Positions 8,587-17,741 of a DNA stretch of 64,000 nucleotides are shown piece by piece. A program made the translations under genes and the position numbers. Origin of the DNA: Desulforudis sp. GTDB taxonomy: Bacteria > Bacillota > Desulfotomaculia > Desulfotomaculales > Desulforudaceae. The DNA lies in the NCBI GenBank assembly GCA_003604975.1, contig QZIR01000062.1, forward strand, positions 117,756 to 181,755, read 5' to 3'. Below the pieces are notes generated by a model, which had not been told where the DNA came from, made no database searches, and was given only the letters and a program-made list of their open reading frames with translations. Each line of letters starts with the position of its first letter. Within the stretch, counting starts at the first letter, position 1.

Positions 8587-8876
8587 TAAAGTGTGGCAAA
8601 ACTCGAAGGCTCCGGAAGAAACGGCTGGCTGGAGCGGAGACCGCTTAAAAACAAGCATGGCGCGGAAGGCGAAGTCGCACAGGGGCGGAGCGTACTAAAA
8701 AGAGATCTGAAGCTAGAGGTCAGAGGTAGGAACGGGAAGCGATCACTATGCGATCGCCATTTGAAAACTCTGAAATCCGCTTCACGGATTTCGTCGAGTC
8801 CGACCTCCGACTTCCGGCCTCAGACTTCCCTTTAGCCAGGCGCCGTTTTGCAGCGGTCTACTAGGGAGGGGCCCTT
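8587..8876. repeat. Gene-free gap with degenerate TCCGACY heptamers and small hairpins
   Basis: No credible gene (an 80-codon frame here is low complexity and has no ribosome site). Four near-identical heptamers TCCGACC/TCCGACT/TCCGGCC/TCAGACT run at 8799-8826; a related sequence in the opposite orientation (AGAGGTCAGAGGTAGG) lies near 8714-8730. A short hairpin AAATCCG...CGGATTT sits at 8773-8791. It looks like inserted repetitive DNA between khpA and ylqD. Confidence 0.4.
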
Positions 8877-9296
8877 GTGGACAGAATTATCATTACCCGG
8901 CCGGTGGTGGTTAAGATCCGGGTCACGGAAGGGTACAAGAAGGCTTATGCTGCTCAGGCGGATTACTCCGTTCGCCTCCTGAATTCCGATCTTAAACGCC
9001 TCGAGGCGGAGGAGAGAAAGATTGGCGAGGGGCCCGGCACGGACCCCAAAAGCCTGGAACAACTGCGGCTGGAACGGCATAAACGCCTGGAGGCCCGTGA
9101 GAAGCTGGTTGAACAGGCCCAGAAGCTGCTCGGGCTCGCTCCCGGCACGGAGATTGTACACGGACGGGTGGAGAGCATCGTCGAGGCCAGGGTCGGGGAC
9201 ATGTGGCGCCAGGTAATGGAAGTGGAGATTGTGTTAGAGGACGGTCAAATCGCCGAGATCAGGCAGGGTACGCCCGGGGATGGTTCCAGTGGATGA
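8877..9296 (+). CDS. ylqD: YlqD family protein
   Basis: 139 residues, GTG start after CTAGGGAGGGGCC. Charged, with a probable coiled coil over residues 25-85 (LKRLEAEERKIGEG, EQLRLERHKRLEAREK) and a small beta-rich C-terminal part ending VLEDGQIAEIRQG. Matches YlqD in composition and in conserved position between khpA and rimM. Function unknown in the family. Its end overlaps the rimM start by 17 bases. Confidence 0.75.
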   Translation: MDRIIITRPVVVKIRVTEGYKKAYAAQADYSVRLLNSDLKRLEAEERKIGEGPGTDPKSLEQLRLERHKRLEAREKLVEQAQKLLGLAPGTEIVHGRVESIVEARVGDMWRQVMEVEIVLEDGQIAEIRQGTPGDGSSG

Positions 9297-9804
9297 CGGT
9301 TTTGTTTCCATCGGGGAGATTGTCAATACGCAGGGTAACCGTGGCGAGGTACGTGCCGTACCGCTGACGGATTATCCGGAGCGTTTCGAGAGGATGGAAT
9401 TAGTGTCCGTCTTTCGAAACGGTAAACGCCGTGAACTGCACATTGAGCACAGCTATATGCACAAGCGCTTTGTCGTCCTTAAGTTCCGGGAGATTCTGGA
9501 TATGAACGCAGCCAAGGAACTGAAGGGCTGGCTGCTTCAGGTCCGGCGGGATGACATGGTGGAGCTTCCCCAGGACCACTACTATCTGTTCCAGATTGTT
9601 GGCCTGGAAGTGTTTGCCGTGGACGGGCAACGCTTGGGGAAGGTAATTGATGTGTTGCAGACCTCTGCGAACGACATCTACGTTGTTGACCGGGAAGGCC
9701 CGAAACCCTTGCTTTTGCCGGCCCGAAAAGAGTTTGTACAGGAGATATCCCTGGAAAAGGGCCGGATCACCGTTAAACTACCGGAAGGGTTACTGGAATT
9801 ATGA
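9280..9804 (+). CDS. rimM: 16S rRNA processing protein RimM
   Basis: 174 residues. N-terminal RimM barrel ([27 protein letters not shown]) and C-terminal PRC barrel ([41 protein letters not shown]). Assists maturation of the 30S head, binding S19. Overlaps both ylqD and trmD (by 4 bases), indicating tight translational coupling. Confidence 0.96.
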   Translation: MVPVDDGFVSIGEIVNTQGNRGEVRAVPLTDYPERFERMELVSVFRNGKRRELHIEHSYMHKRFVVLKFREILDMNAAKELKGWLLQVRRDDMVELPQDHYYLFQIVGLEVFAVDGQRLGKVIDVLQTSANDIYVVDREGPKPLLLPARKEFVQEISLEKGRITVKLPEGLLEL

Positions 9805-10556
9805 TCTTTGATATCCTGACTCTGTTCCCGGAAATGTTCCAGGGACCGCTGACGACCAGTATCATTGGTAGGGCCGCAGACAAAGGGCTGGTTGGGATCA
9901 ACCTGATCAATATCCGCAATTATTCCCGAAACAAACACCGTACCGTGGACGATACACCGTACGGTGGGGGTGGCGGGATGGTGATGACGGCCGAGCCGCT
10001 GTATGAGGCTGTTGACGCGCTGCGGGACCGTTACTCCGGGCGCCTCGGACCGGTGGTACTGATGTGTCCTCAGGGTTTGACCTTTGATCAAAGCATGGCC
10101 CGTGAACTGGCCGGTAAGGAACATGTGGTGCTGATTTGCGGGCATTATGAGGGTCTGGACGAAAGGGTCCGGGCACTGGCGGACCTGGAGGTCTCGATCG
10201 GGGATTATGTGCTTACCGGAGGGGAACTGCCGGCAATGGTCATTGTGGACGCCGTCGCACGCCTGATTCCAGGGGTATTGGGGGAACCGGAAGGCACGGA
10301 GGACGACTCCTTCGCCGGGGGGCTGCTTGAATACCCGCAGTATACCAAGCCGCGCGAATACCGGAACCAGCCGGTGCCCGAGGTCCTACTAAGCGGTCAC
10401 CACGCGGAGATCGAGCGTTGGCGCAGGGAGGAAGCGCTGGTTCGAACCCTGATCCGGCGTCCCGAATTGTTGAAGGGGAACCTGACCGAGGACGACCGGC
10501 GCACACTGCGGGAGATCGCCCGGCAGGCGTTGGAAATGAAAGATATCAAGGCTTAG
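9801..10556 (+). CDS. trmD: tRNA (guanine-N1)-methyltransferase
   Basis: 251 residues, ATGA overlap with rimM. Trefoil-knot SPOUT enzyme that methylates G37 of tRNAs to keep frame. Seen: [19 protein letters not shown] at the start, [22 protein letters not shown] and [15 protein letters not shown] (the SAM-binding knot), with the catalytic Asp in the [17 protein letters not shown] segment. Normal length. Confidence 0.98.
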   Translation: MIFDILTLFPEMFQGPLTTSIIGRAADKGLVGINLINIRNYSRNKHRTVDDTPYGGGGGMVMTAEPLYEAVDALRDRYSGRLGPVVLMCPQGLTFDQSMARELAGKEHVVLICGHYEGLDERVRALADLEVSIGDYVLTGGELPAMVIVDAVARLIPGVLGEPEGTEDDSFAGGLLEYPQYTKPREYRNQPVPEVLLSGHHAEIERWRREEALVRTLIRRPELLKGNLTEDDRRTLREIARQALEMKDIKA

Positions 10557-10560
10557 AACC

Positions 10561-10614
10561 TTGCCGTTCATCGGAAACTTGTGGTATAATAAAGGTTGGT
10601 TGTGCGACTAACCT
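10561..10614 (+). promoter_or_regulatory. Promoter and short leader hairpin of rplS
   Basis: TTGCCG at 10561-10566 and a perfect TATAAT at 10585-10590, spacer 18. Downstream, 10593-10614 can fold as AGGTTGGT...ACTAACCT. L19 genes of Gram-positive bacteria often carry an autoregulatory leader; this one is very short, so a link is only possible, not shown. Confidence 0.6.
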
Positions 10615-10635
10615 GACAAGGAGTTGAGGGTAAAA

Positions 10636-10977
10636 ATGCAGATGATTCGCTCTGTTGAAGAAGAGCAGATGAAAACGAATATTCCGAGCTTCCGCGCCGG
10701 TGACACCGTCAGGGTACACGTCAAGGTCGTTGAGGGTGAGCGTGAACGTACCCAGATGTTTGAGGGCGTCGTCATCAGGCGTCGTGGCAGTGGCCTGAGC
10801 GAGACCTTCACCGTGCGTCGTGTTTCTTACGGGGTGGGTGTGGAACGGACTTTTCCGATTCACTCACCGCGTGTAGAGAAGATTGACGTACTCCGTCGTG
10901 GTAAAGTACGCCGGGCCAGGCTGTTTTACCTGCGGAAGCTGCGCGGCAAAGCGGCCCGCATTAAGGACAGACGATAG
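10636..10977 (+). CDS. rplS: 50S ribosomal protein L19
   Basis: 113 residues. The ATG at 10636 lies 7 bases after AAGGAGTTGAGG. Contains [33 protein letters not shown] and [17 protein letters not shown], all hallmark L19 segments. Located at the 30S-50S interface. Has its own promoter and its own terminator, separating it from lepB. Confidence 0.98.
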   Translation: MQMIRSVEEEQMKTNIPSFRAGDTVRVHVKVVEGERERTQMFEGVVIRRRGSGLSETFTVRRVSYGVGVERTFPIHSPRVEKIDVLRRGKVRRARLFYLRKLRGKAARIKDRR

Positions 10978-10991
10978 GATGCCATATCAGC

Positions 10992-11019
10992 ATAGGGGGC
11001 TGCTTGAGCAGTCCCCTAT
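10992..11019 (+). terminator. Intrinsic terminator after rplS
   Basis: A 13-bp stem (ATAGGGGGCTGCT with AGCAGTCCCCTAT, one G-T pair) and a 2-base minimal loop; the following bases are TGC rather than a T run, so efficiency is uncertain. Confidence 0.6.
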
Positions 11020-11070
11020 TGCTATGCTTCAAATGCCATGTTAGTGACTTAACGGCGGAGGGGTTAACCG

Positions 11071-11601
11071 TTGAAAAAGACTGAGCGGCAGCGCGTATCC
11101 CTGTTGGGCGAGGTATTTGAGTCACTGGTAATCGCGATTATCCTGGCCCTGATCATCCGTTTGTTTATTTTTCAGTTTTTCGTGATTCCTTCGGGATCGA
11201 TGGAGCCCACTCTCCTGGTTAACGATCGTATTGTGGTGGCCAAGTTCAGCTACTACTTCAGTGAACCCCAACGCGGGGACATCATCGTTTTCAAGTACCC
11301 GCGTGACCCAAAGCGGGCTTTCGTCAAGCGTTTGATCGCCCTGGAAGGCGAAACGGTGGCCTTACAGGACTCAACACTGTACATAAACGGTGAACCAGTG
11401 CCCGAACCCTACCTACCGGAGGGCTTGGAATTCGCTGATTTCGGCCCGGTACAGGTTCCCGAAGGGCACCTGCTAATGCTAGGGGACAACCGGAACAACA
11501 GTGACGACAGCAGGGTCTGGGGCTTCTTGCAGGACGACCTGTTGATCGGGAAACTGGTCGCCATATACTGGCCGATTGATCGAATAGGCGTAGCCCGGTA
11601 G
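11071..11601 (+). CDS. lepB: Type I signal peptidase
   Basis: 176 residues, TTG start after GGCGGAGGGG. One N-terminal membrane helix (about 17-38), then the catalytic Ser43 in IPSGSMEPT and the general-base Lys86 in AFVKRLIALEGE, plus GDNRNNSDDSR. Cleaves signal peptides on the outer face of the membrane. Short Gram-positive SipS-type enzyme. Lies between rplS and rbgA as in many Clostridia. Confidence 0.96.
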   Translation: MKKTERQRVSLLGEVFESLVIAIILALIIRLFIFQFFVIPSGSMEPTLLVNDRIVVAKFSYYFSEPQRGDIIVFKYPRDPKRAFVKRLIALEGETVALQDSTLYINGEPVPEPYLPEGLEFADFGPVQVPEGHLLMLGDNRNNSDDSRVWGFLQDDLLIGKLVAIYWPIDRIGVAR

Positions 11602-11633
11602 CGGTCAGGTGCCGCTGGCCGGGCGAACGGCAG

Positions 11634-12470
11634 GTGAGCGCAATAGGCGTGCAGTGGTTTCCCGGGCATATGGCAAAGACAAAACGGCTGATCAGAGAAC
11701 AGCTCAGGCTCTGTGACGCCGTTTTTGAGCTTCTGGACGCCCGTATCCCATCGAGCAGCCGCAACCCGATGATCAAGGAAATCCTGGGGACCAAGCCGCG
11801 GATCGTGGTCCTCAACAAGATCGACTTAGCCGAACCCGGGCAAACCAGGACCTGGGAGTCGGTCTTTATCGATGAGGGGCACCCGGTTCTGAAGGTAGAT
11901 TCCGTAAGGGGTACCGGTATCCGGGCGGTGACCGCCGTGGTTCAGAAAGCGGTCCCCAGGACTGGAACGGCGCTCCTGATGCGCCCGCTCCGGGTGATGG
12001 TCGTAGGCATCCCGAATGTCGGAAAGTCGTCCTTCGTAAACCGGCTCGTGGGCCAACGGTCCGCCCGTGCCGGGAAGCGGCCCGGTCTGACCCGCGGAAA
12101 ACAGTGGATCCGCGTTGGACGGAATATCGAACTGCTGGATACACCCGGTGTGTTGTGGCCGAAGTTTGAAGACCCCGAGGTCGGCTACCGCCTGGCCGTA
12201 ACCGGTGCGGTCAGAGAAGAAGTGCTCGACGTGGAGGACGTCGCCAGATGGCTTTTGAACTGGCTCCTGGCCAACTCCCCCACTGCTTTAAAGAAGCGTT
12301 TTGATCTCCGTGCTCTGCCTGGGGAGTGCGCTGACCTCTTGGACCTGATTGGGATCAAGCGGGGTCTGCTGCTTCCCGGGGGGCGGGCCGACCGGACCAA
12401 AACAGCGGCTGCGCTGCTCAAGGATTTCCAAGAGGGACGCCTGGGGCGCTTTACGCTGGACGAGACCTAA
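11634..12470 (+). CDS. rbgA: Ribosome biogenesis GTPase RbgA (YlqF)
   Basis: 278 residues, GTG start after GGCAGG. Circularly permuted GTPase: G4 NKIDL (about 62) comes before G1 GIPNVGKSS (about 125) and G3 DTPGVLWPK. The N terminus GVQWFPGHMAKTKR is diagnostic of RbgA, which acts in late 50S assembly. Followed by rnhB in the conserved order. Confidence 0.96.
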   Translation: MSAIGVQWFPGHMAKTKRLIREQLRLCDAVFELLDARIPSSSRNPMIKEILGTKPRIVVLNKIDLAEPGQTRTWESVFIDEGHPVLKVDSVRGTGIRAVTAVVQKAVPRTGTALLMRPLRVMVVGIPNVGKSSFVNRLVGQRSARAGKRPGLTRGKQWIRVGRNIELLDTPGVLWPKFEDPEVGYRLAVTGAVREEVLDVEDVARWLLNWLLANSPTALKKRFDLRALPGECADLLDLIGIKRGLLLPGGRADRTKTAAALLKDFQEGRLGRFTLDET

Positions 12471-12520
12471 GCCTCGTTTTCCGGAAGGGTTTACCTCTCC
12501 CGGGGAAGAATACTTTATTT

Positions 12521-13306
12521 ATGGATACTGCCAAACTAACCCTGACCGAAATTGAACGCCGGTTAAAAAGTAACGGTAACATTGACCGGGAGCTTCTTGA
12601 CGCCCTGCAAAACGATGAGCGTACGGGCGCCAGGGAGTTTTTTCAGGTTATATCCAGGCGTCTGGAACAGGAGATGGCCGAGGGCTGTCGCCTGCGGGCC
12701 ATGTATGAGCATGAAGAGGTGCTGGCCTTGCGCGGGGTAAACCCTGTGGCCGGTCTGGATGAGGCCGGACGCGGTCCGCTTGCCGGTCCCGTAGTCGCCG
12801 CCGCCGTAGTCCTGCCGCTCGGGAGAATCATCCCCGGACTCAATGATTCGAAGAAGCTGACCCCGTCCCGCCGCGAACAGATCGCCCTGGAGATCATTGA
12901 CCAGGCGGATGCCTGGGCTATTGCGCTGGCCTCGGTCGCGGAAATTGAACGGCACAATATCCTTGGGGCTACCTTTTTGGCGATGCGCCGGGCTGTTTGT
13001 TTGCTTTCCCTGCGGCCCAAGTGGCTCCTGGTCGATGGAAACTTGAAAGTGCCGGGCGCCGAGATCCCCCAGTCCCCATTGGTGGACGGCGATGCCAGAA
13101 GCGCCTCCATCGCCGCGGCCTCTATTTTGGCGAAGGTCTGGCGGGATCAGATGATGGTTCGCTGTCACCGGGTCTTTCCGGAGTACGGGTTCGACCGCCA
13201 CAAGGGTTACGGCACACGGGAGCACTACGACTCCATCACGAAACATGGTCCCACGCCTATTCACCGCAAGGGGGTCACCGCAAGGGGGTCAGACTTAAAA
13301 ACTTAA
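12521..13306 (+). CDS. rnhB: Ribonuclease HII
   Basis: 261 residues. Cuts RNA in RNA-DNA hybrids and single misincorporated ribonucleotides. The catalytic core starts GLDEAGRGPLAGPVVAAAV (Asp-Glu pair), with NDSKKLTPSRRE and later LVDGN and DGDARSASIAAASILAKVWRD. An N-terminal helical extension of about 70 residues is the Bacillus-like form. The C-terminal end is odd: a 14-base tandem duplication (13262-13289) shifts the last residues to a non-standard tail after HGPTPIHRKG. The catalytic core is intact. Confidence 0.95.
   Translation: MDTAKLTLTEIERRLKSNGNIDRELLDALQNDERTGAREFFQVISRRLEQEMAEGCRLRAMYEHEEVLALRGVNPVAGLDEAGRGPLAGPVVAAAVVLPLGRIIPGLNDSKKLTPSRREQIALEIIDQADAWAIALASVAEIERHNILGATFLAMRRAVCLLSLRPKWLLVDGNLKVPGAEIPQSPLVDGDARSASIAAASILAKVWRDQMMVRCHRVFPEYGFDRHKGYGTREHYDSITKHGPTPIHRKGVTARGSDLKT
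13262..13289. repeat. 14-bp perfect tandem duplication at the 3' end of rnhB
   Basis: CACCGCAAGGGGGT occurs twice in a row. Because 14 is not a multiple of three, it changes the reading frame of the last codons of rnhB. Confidence 0.85.
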
Positions 13307-13378
13307 ATAGTTGAATATTCTAACTTCAAATTTATTGAAGCCTGTACCGAAGGTACTTGCGGTATGGAGGGTATTTGG

Positions 13379-13729
13379 ATGCGACTTGAACTGGGACGTA
13401 AGGGTGAATCAATCGCTCTTGACTACCTGTGCAAAAAAGGGTTCACCATTCTCGAGACTAATTACCGCTGCCGCCTGGGAGAGATCGACATTATCGCCCG
13501 TGACGGCCGAACGCTGGTCTTTGCCGAGGTGCGTTCCCGGACCCGCTCATCCTTTGGAACCCCGCAGGAAACCGTCAATCACCGGAAACAGCGCAAGCTG
13601 GCCCAGGTGGCCGAGTTCTACCTGATGTCCTTGAAGGACATCCCGCCGGTCCGCTTCGACGTTATCGGGCTCACCTTTAATGCCGACGGAACCCTGGAAA
13701 AGGTCGAACACATCCGCAACGCCTTCTGA
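13379..13729 (+). CDS. yraN: YraN/UPF0102 family endonuclease-like protein
   Basis: 116 residues. The ATG at 13379 is preferred because GGAGG lies eight bases before it; an ATG at 13364 overlaps that site. Restriction-endonuclease-like core: LGRKGESIALDYLCKKGFTILETNYR, GEIDIIARDGRTLVFAEVRSR (the D...ExR metal site). Function in the family unproven; usually next to rnhB and comM. Here comM is displaced about 15 kb downstream. Confidence 0.9.
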   Translation: MRLELGRKGESIALDYLCKKGFTILETNYRCRLGEIDIIARDGRTLVFAEVRSRTRSSFGTPQETVNHRKQRKLAQVAEFYLMSLKDIPPVRFDVIGLTFNADGTLEKVEHIRNAF

Positions 13730-13736
13730 GCCGGTA

Positions 13737-14759
13737 TCAGATGAAATAGTCCACCTGGGCCTCCGGGAAACTGATCCGTACCATCTCCCCGAACCGCTCC
13801 TTCGCCTCAGACATCAATTCCTTCGGATACAGGTACTTCCCGTAACCGAACTGTCCGCGCCTGTATATGCGGTGCGCGGCGTCCATTGGCAGCTTGGTTT
13901 TCGGAAAGACGTCCGTGATGGTTTGCCGTGCCCGGTCGGTGTAGCGGTGGGTGATCAATTCGAAGGTAAAGTCCTTGCCGGCAAGGTTCCCCAAGATTTC
14001 CCGCACCGTCAAAAAGAGATGCCCGTACTGCTCCATCCATCCCTGCTCGAGGATCAGCGGTGCGACGATAAATCCGGACGGATACCCGGCGGCAATAACC
14101 CTCCGGGCGGCGTCCAAGCGCGGGATGAGAGTGGGGGTCCCGTGTTCAAACCGTAGGATGACTTCATCTGTGTTGATACTGAACCGGAAGCGGGTGTGCC
14201 CGTGGTGGGGGAGATCCAGGAGGGACGCCACGTCGGTATACTTGGTGACGAACCGGAAGCGCCCTCTTGGTTGGCGCCCGAAGAATTCAATGGCCGTGGC
14301 CAGTGAGCCGAGGTACGGTTCCAGCGGTATGGGGTCTGAGGTACAGGAGCCCTCGAAGGTTACCACGCGGTCGGGGAACTCCCCGATGTAGGCGGTAGCA
14401 CGGTTAAGGATTTCCTCCAGATTAACGTAAACCTTGAGGTAGGGTCTCTTCCCGAGCGTGGTATTGAGATAGCAATACTCGCAAAAGCCGATGCAGCCTG
14501 AAGAAAGGGGCAGCTGGTAGTCGGCTGAGGGTCGGGAAGAGATAAAGGAGTTGGTATTAACCGCTTCGAGAATCAGGATCTTCTTGGCCTGAATGTAGCC
14601 ACGCCGGACGGAATCGACAGACATGCCGGGGATCCGTTGCCGGATCTTGAGGACGGTTACCGGCACCCCCATCTCCCGGAACCTGGCGGCGGCTTCACGG
14701 CCACGGGTGTACTCCAGCGCCTTCTCGCGTACGTATACCCTTTCCGGAATGAATCCCAT
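13737..14759 (-). CDS. splB: Spore photoproduct lyase
   Basis: 340 residues. Radical SAM enzyme that reverses the spore photoproduct in UV-damaged spore DNA during germination. The cluster motif is Cys89, Cys93, Cys96 (GCIGFCEYCYL, the CX3CX2C spacing), and Cys139 in EGSCTSDP matches the hydrogen-donor Cys141 of Bacillus. Good evidence that the host forms endospores. It stands alone, converging on yraN. Confidence 0.95.
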   Translation of the reverse strand: MGFIPERVYVREKALEYTRGREAAARFREMGVPVTVLKIRQRIPGMSVDSVRRGYIQAKKILILEAVNTNSFISSRPSADYQLPLSSGCIGFCEYCYLNTTLGKRPYLKVYVNLEEILNRATAYIGEFPDRVVTFEGSCTSDPIPLEPYLGSLATAIEFFGRQPRGRFRFVTKYTDVASLLDLPHHGHTRFRFSINTDEVILRFEHGTPTLIPRLDAARRVIAAGYPSGFIVAPLILEQGWMEQYGHLFLTVREILGNLAGKDFTFELITHRYTDRARQTITDVFPKTKLPMDAAHRIYRRGQFGYGKYLYPKELMSEAKERFGEMVRISFPEAQVDYFI

Positions 14760-14954
14760 AAGCCATCCCCCTCCGGAATCATTATGTCCCGGAAACCCGC
14801 CTTCCCACGGTGGAATCCATCACACCCTGGTTCTGATGGATAAAGTGACCGGTTGTATATGAAGAATCTGTTACTCATGGAAGGGATTTCAGGGTCTACG
14901 GTAGAAGTTTGATGGTTATTTGCAGGGATCAAGAAGAAGGGGGACTGGTATTCA

Positions 14955-15662
14955 ATGGATCCGGTTGTTGATGATCGCGGGATGGGAACCAGGCAGCGGC
15001 TGCTGGGAGTACTGACTAACCCGGGGACGACCTTCGCCGATGTGGTGGCCCGGCCCCATTTCTGGGGCGCGCTGGCCGTGATTTGCGGTTTAAGCCTGCT
15101 GTCCGCGGTGCTCATTGCGCCCAAGATGCAGGCTTATATACTGCTGGAGTTGCAGAACCTGCCGTCGATGTCGCCCGAGGAACGGGCTGCGGCGGAGGGC
15201 ATCGCCGTCACCGCGGGGACGGTGACGGCGTTTGTCGGGGCGTTCATCGGTCCCTTGCTTGCGTGCCTGGTGGGGGCGGTTCTACTGAAGCTGATAAACC
15301 TGTTTAACGGTGAGCGCGCGCCGTTTGGCACTCTCTTCGCGGTAACGGTGTTTGCCTATGTTCCACTGGTGATAAGTGCTCTGCTGAATGGGTTCTTGCG
15401 TATAGCCAGTCCGGCGGAGGATTTTCTCTACATCACAACCAGCCTGGCGGTGCTCCTGCCCAAGGGGGAGATGGGAACGTCGTTCTTTCTGCTAAGCCAG
15501 ATTGAGCCGTTTACGATCTGGTCCCTGGTGCTCCTGGGTATCGGCGGAGCGGCGGCTATGAAAACTGGGCTGCGCAGCGTGGCCCTGCCGTTATTCAGCC
15601 TGTGGTTGGTCTTTGCGTTTGGTTACGCTTTTCTGATGTCGATTTTCACCCCCGGAATGTAA
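14955..15662 (+). CDS. Yip1/YIF1-domain membrane protein
   Basis: 235 residues, about five membrane segments (starting FWGALAVICGLSLLSAVLI). The N-terminal RLLGVLTNPGTTFADV resembles the short cytoplasmic motif of bacterial Yip1-family proteins. Function unknown. It ends 31 bases before the MacA-like gene and probably shares its transcript, as such proteins often precede MacAB-like exporters. Confidence 0.75.
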   Translation: MDPVVDDRGMGTRQRLLGVLTNPGTTFADVVARPHFWGALAVICGLSLLSAVLIAPKMQAYILLELQNLPSMSPEERAAAEGIAVTAGTVTAFVGAFIGPLLACLVGAVLLKLINLFNGERAPFGTLFAVTVFAYVPLVISALLNGFLRIASPAEDFLYITTSLAVLLPKGEMGTSFFLLSQIEPFTIWSLVLLGIGGAAAMKTGLRSVALPLFSLWLVFAFGYAFLMSIFTPGM

Positions 15663-15693
15663 GTAGATAGATAAGCTGAAGGAGTGAATCATT

Positions 15694-17007
15694 TTGAACC
15701 TACCGAAAGCGGCCTTCTCCGTGGGGCCACTTTCCTTTGTGCGAAACCGGTGGAAGGTGCTGCTCGGCGCTGGACTCGTACTCCTGGTCCTCGGTCTGGT
15801 AATCCTGAACCTGGTTCGGGCCAGAAGCGAGGTAGCCGTACCGGTCAGCAGCGTGGTTGTAGAAACGCAGGAGATCGAGAATGCCGTTTTTGCCACGGGG
15901 ACCCTTGAACCGGCTGAGCAGCAGGAGTTCTATGCGGTGACGGCGGCAATCCTGGATGAATTGCTGGTTCGGGAAGGTGACCAGGTCAAAAAAGGGGATG
16001 TCCTGGGGAGCCTGGAGACGAAGGCGCTTACGGCGGAGCTGCTCAACGCCGAGGCGGCTCTGGCTAAACAAAGGGCCCTCTGGCGCGAGACGGTACAGCC
16101 TAATTCAGAAGAACTGGCCCCGGATGAGGCCTTTGTCCGGCAGGCCAAGGCACAGTTACAGCTTGCCGAGGCAGACCTGGAGCGGACGCAGTTCCTGTTT
16201 GACCAGGGCGCGGTACCGGAGGTTGACCTGGAAAAGGCCAAGGCCTTGGTTTTACAGCGCGAGTCCGAGTATGAAACGGCTCAGTACCGTCTTCGTATCA
16301 AAAAGTCGCCGCCGGCGGCCGAGGTGGAATCGGTCGAGGCTCAACTCAGGCAGGCGGAGGCGGCTTATGAGTTGGCGCGGGAGCGTTTGGCCAAAGCTGT
16401 ATTTCGGGCGGAGATCGACGGGGTGGTTCTGAGCATTGACACCGAGGTCGGACGACCGGTCTCAGCGGGGGAACGGGTTCTGGTCGTCGGGCGGGTGGAC
16501 GCCCTTGATGTACGGGCGAATATCATCGAAGCGGACAGCGGGAGGATTGAGCCGGAACAGGAAGTCCGCCTTACGTCTGCCGCTCTTCCGGACAAAGAGT
16601 TCAGCGGCCGGGTCCTGAGAGTGGCACCGACGGCCAGGAAATCTGGCGGTGGGCAGGCGGAGCAGGTCGGCGTTACCGTGACCGCGCGGGTTGACGATGC
16701 CCAGGAGTCGCTGCGTCCCGGGTACACTGTGGATTTGACGATTGTGACCAACCCCCTGCGGGAGGTCACCGTGGTACCTTATGAGGCGGTAGTGGAACGT
16801 GAAGGCGAGAAGGTCGTTTTTGTCGCGGACCAGGGAAAGGCCGTGCTGCGCAGGGTGGAGGTCCGGCCGGCCAACGAACTCTACCTGGAAGTCGTCAGCG
16901 GTCTCGAAGTTGGTGAACGAGTGGTTCTAAGTCCACCCGAAAAACTTGAGGACGGGTCCAAGATCAAGGACATCAGTAACACACCCGCACGGGAGCGTGG
17001 GCAATGA
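15694..17007 (+). CDS. MacA/HlyD-type membrane fusion (adaptor) protein
   Basis: 437 residues, TTG start after GAAGGAG. One N-terminal transmembrane helix (about 22-44), then a lipoyl/barrel-sandwich domain ([27 protein letters not shown]) and a long coiled-coil hairpin (about 105-235). The beta-barrel domain follows, and the C-terminal part ends [13 protein letters not shown]. In a monoderm it would span the wall side of the membrane and couple with the downstream ABC transporter. Stop overlaps the next start by 4 bases. Confidence 0.9.
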   Translation: MNLPKAAFSVGPLSFVRNRWKVLLGAGLVLLVLGLVILNLVRARSEVAVPVSSVVVETQEIENAVFATGTLEPAEQQEFYAVTAAILDELLVREGDQVKKGDVLGSLETKALTAELLNAEAALAKQRALWRETVQPNSEELAPDEAFVRQAKAQLQLAEADLERTQFLFDQGAVPEVDLEKAKALVLQRESEYETAQYRLRIKKSPPAAEVESVEAQLRQAEAAYELARERLAKAVFRAEIDGVVLSIDTEVGRPVSAGERVLVVGRVDALDVRANIIEADSGRIEPEQEVRLTSAALPDKEFSGRVLRVAPTARKSGGGQAEQVGVTVTARVDDAQESLRPGYTVDLTIVTNPLREVTVVPYEAVVEREGEKVVFVADQGKAVLRRVEVRPANELYLEVVSGLEVGERVVLSPPEKLEDGSKIKDISNTPARERGQ

Positions 17008-17741
17008 TCCGGGTAGACAGGCTGGATAAGGAATACCGGACGGGAACGGTTACGGTCAACGCCCTGCGCGGGGTCTCCCTGGAGATCAAGCCCGCGGAGT
17101 TCGTGAGCATCATGGGGTCCTCGGGATCAGGTAAATCGACGTTAATGAACATCCTGGGTTGTCTGGACCGCCCGACCAAGGGGACGTATGAGTTAGACGG
17201 GGTACGTGTCGACCGGATGACAGATACTGAATTGGCGGTGATCCGTAACCGTAAGATTGGTTTCGTTTTTCAGAATTTTAACCTGCTGGGGCAGCTTACT
17301 GCACAACGGAACGTCGAACTGCCGATGATCTATGCCGGCGTTCGCCCGGCAGATCGCAAGCAGGCGGCGACCGAGGCCCTCGCTCGGGTGGGGCTGGATG
17401 ATCGCGCTCACCACCGGCCTACTCAGCTTTCGGGGGGCCAGAACCAGCGGGTGGCGATCGCCCGGGCCCTGGTAAACAGCCCAGCCATCATCCTGGCCGA
17501 TGAGCCCACCGGTAATCTCGACACCCGCTCGGGCGAGGAGATCATGGCCATCTTCCAGGAGTTGAACCGATCCGGGGTGACCATTGTGGTGGTCACCCAT
17601 GAACCGGAGATCGCCCACCACACCCAGCGCATTATCCATTTCCGTGATGGGATGCTACAGCACGAGGAACGGTGGGACACACCGATTGATGCCCGGGAGT
17701 ACCTGGCTTCTCTGGCGGGTCAGGAGGCGATGGAGGCGTGA
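17004..17741 (+). CDS. MacB/LolD-type ABC transporter ATP-binding protein
   Basis: 245 residues. Walker [10 protein letters not shown] (about 37-45), signature [15 protein letters not shown], Walker [13 protein letters not shown] and the switch His in VVTHEPE. This sequence type belongs to the mechanotransmission exporters (MacB, LolD, FtsE). Coupled by 4-base overlaps to the adaptor before and the permease after. Confidence 0.95.
   Translation: MIRVDRLDKEYRTGTVTVNALRGVSLEIKPAEFVSIMGSSGSGKSTLMNILGCLDRPTKGTYELDGVRVDRMTDTELAVIRNRKIGFVFQNFNLLGQLTAQRNVELPMIYAGVRPADRKQAATEALARVGLDDRAHHRPTQLSGGQNQRVAIARALVNSPAIILADEPTGNLDTRSGEEIMAIFQELNRSGVTIVVVTHEPEIAHHTQRIIHFRDGMLQHEERWDTPIDAREYLASLAGQEAMEA

Noticed and set aside
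8593..8835. 80-codon plus-strand frame
   Set aside because: Low-complexity, Ser/Arg-rich, no ribosome site, runs through the heptamer repeats; no resemblance to a protein.
10436..10456. tRNA T-arm-like GGTTCGAACCC
   Set aside because: It lies inside the well-supported trmD coding sequence and no cloverleaf can be built around it.
13680..14156. 158-codon plus-strand frame antisense to splB
   Set aside because: Shadow of a high-GC gene; splB on the minus strand has catalytic motifs and explains the sequence.
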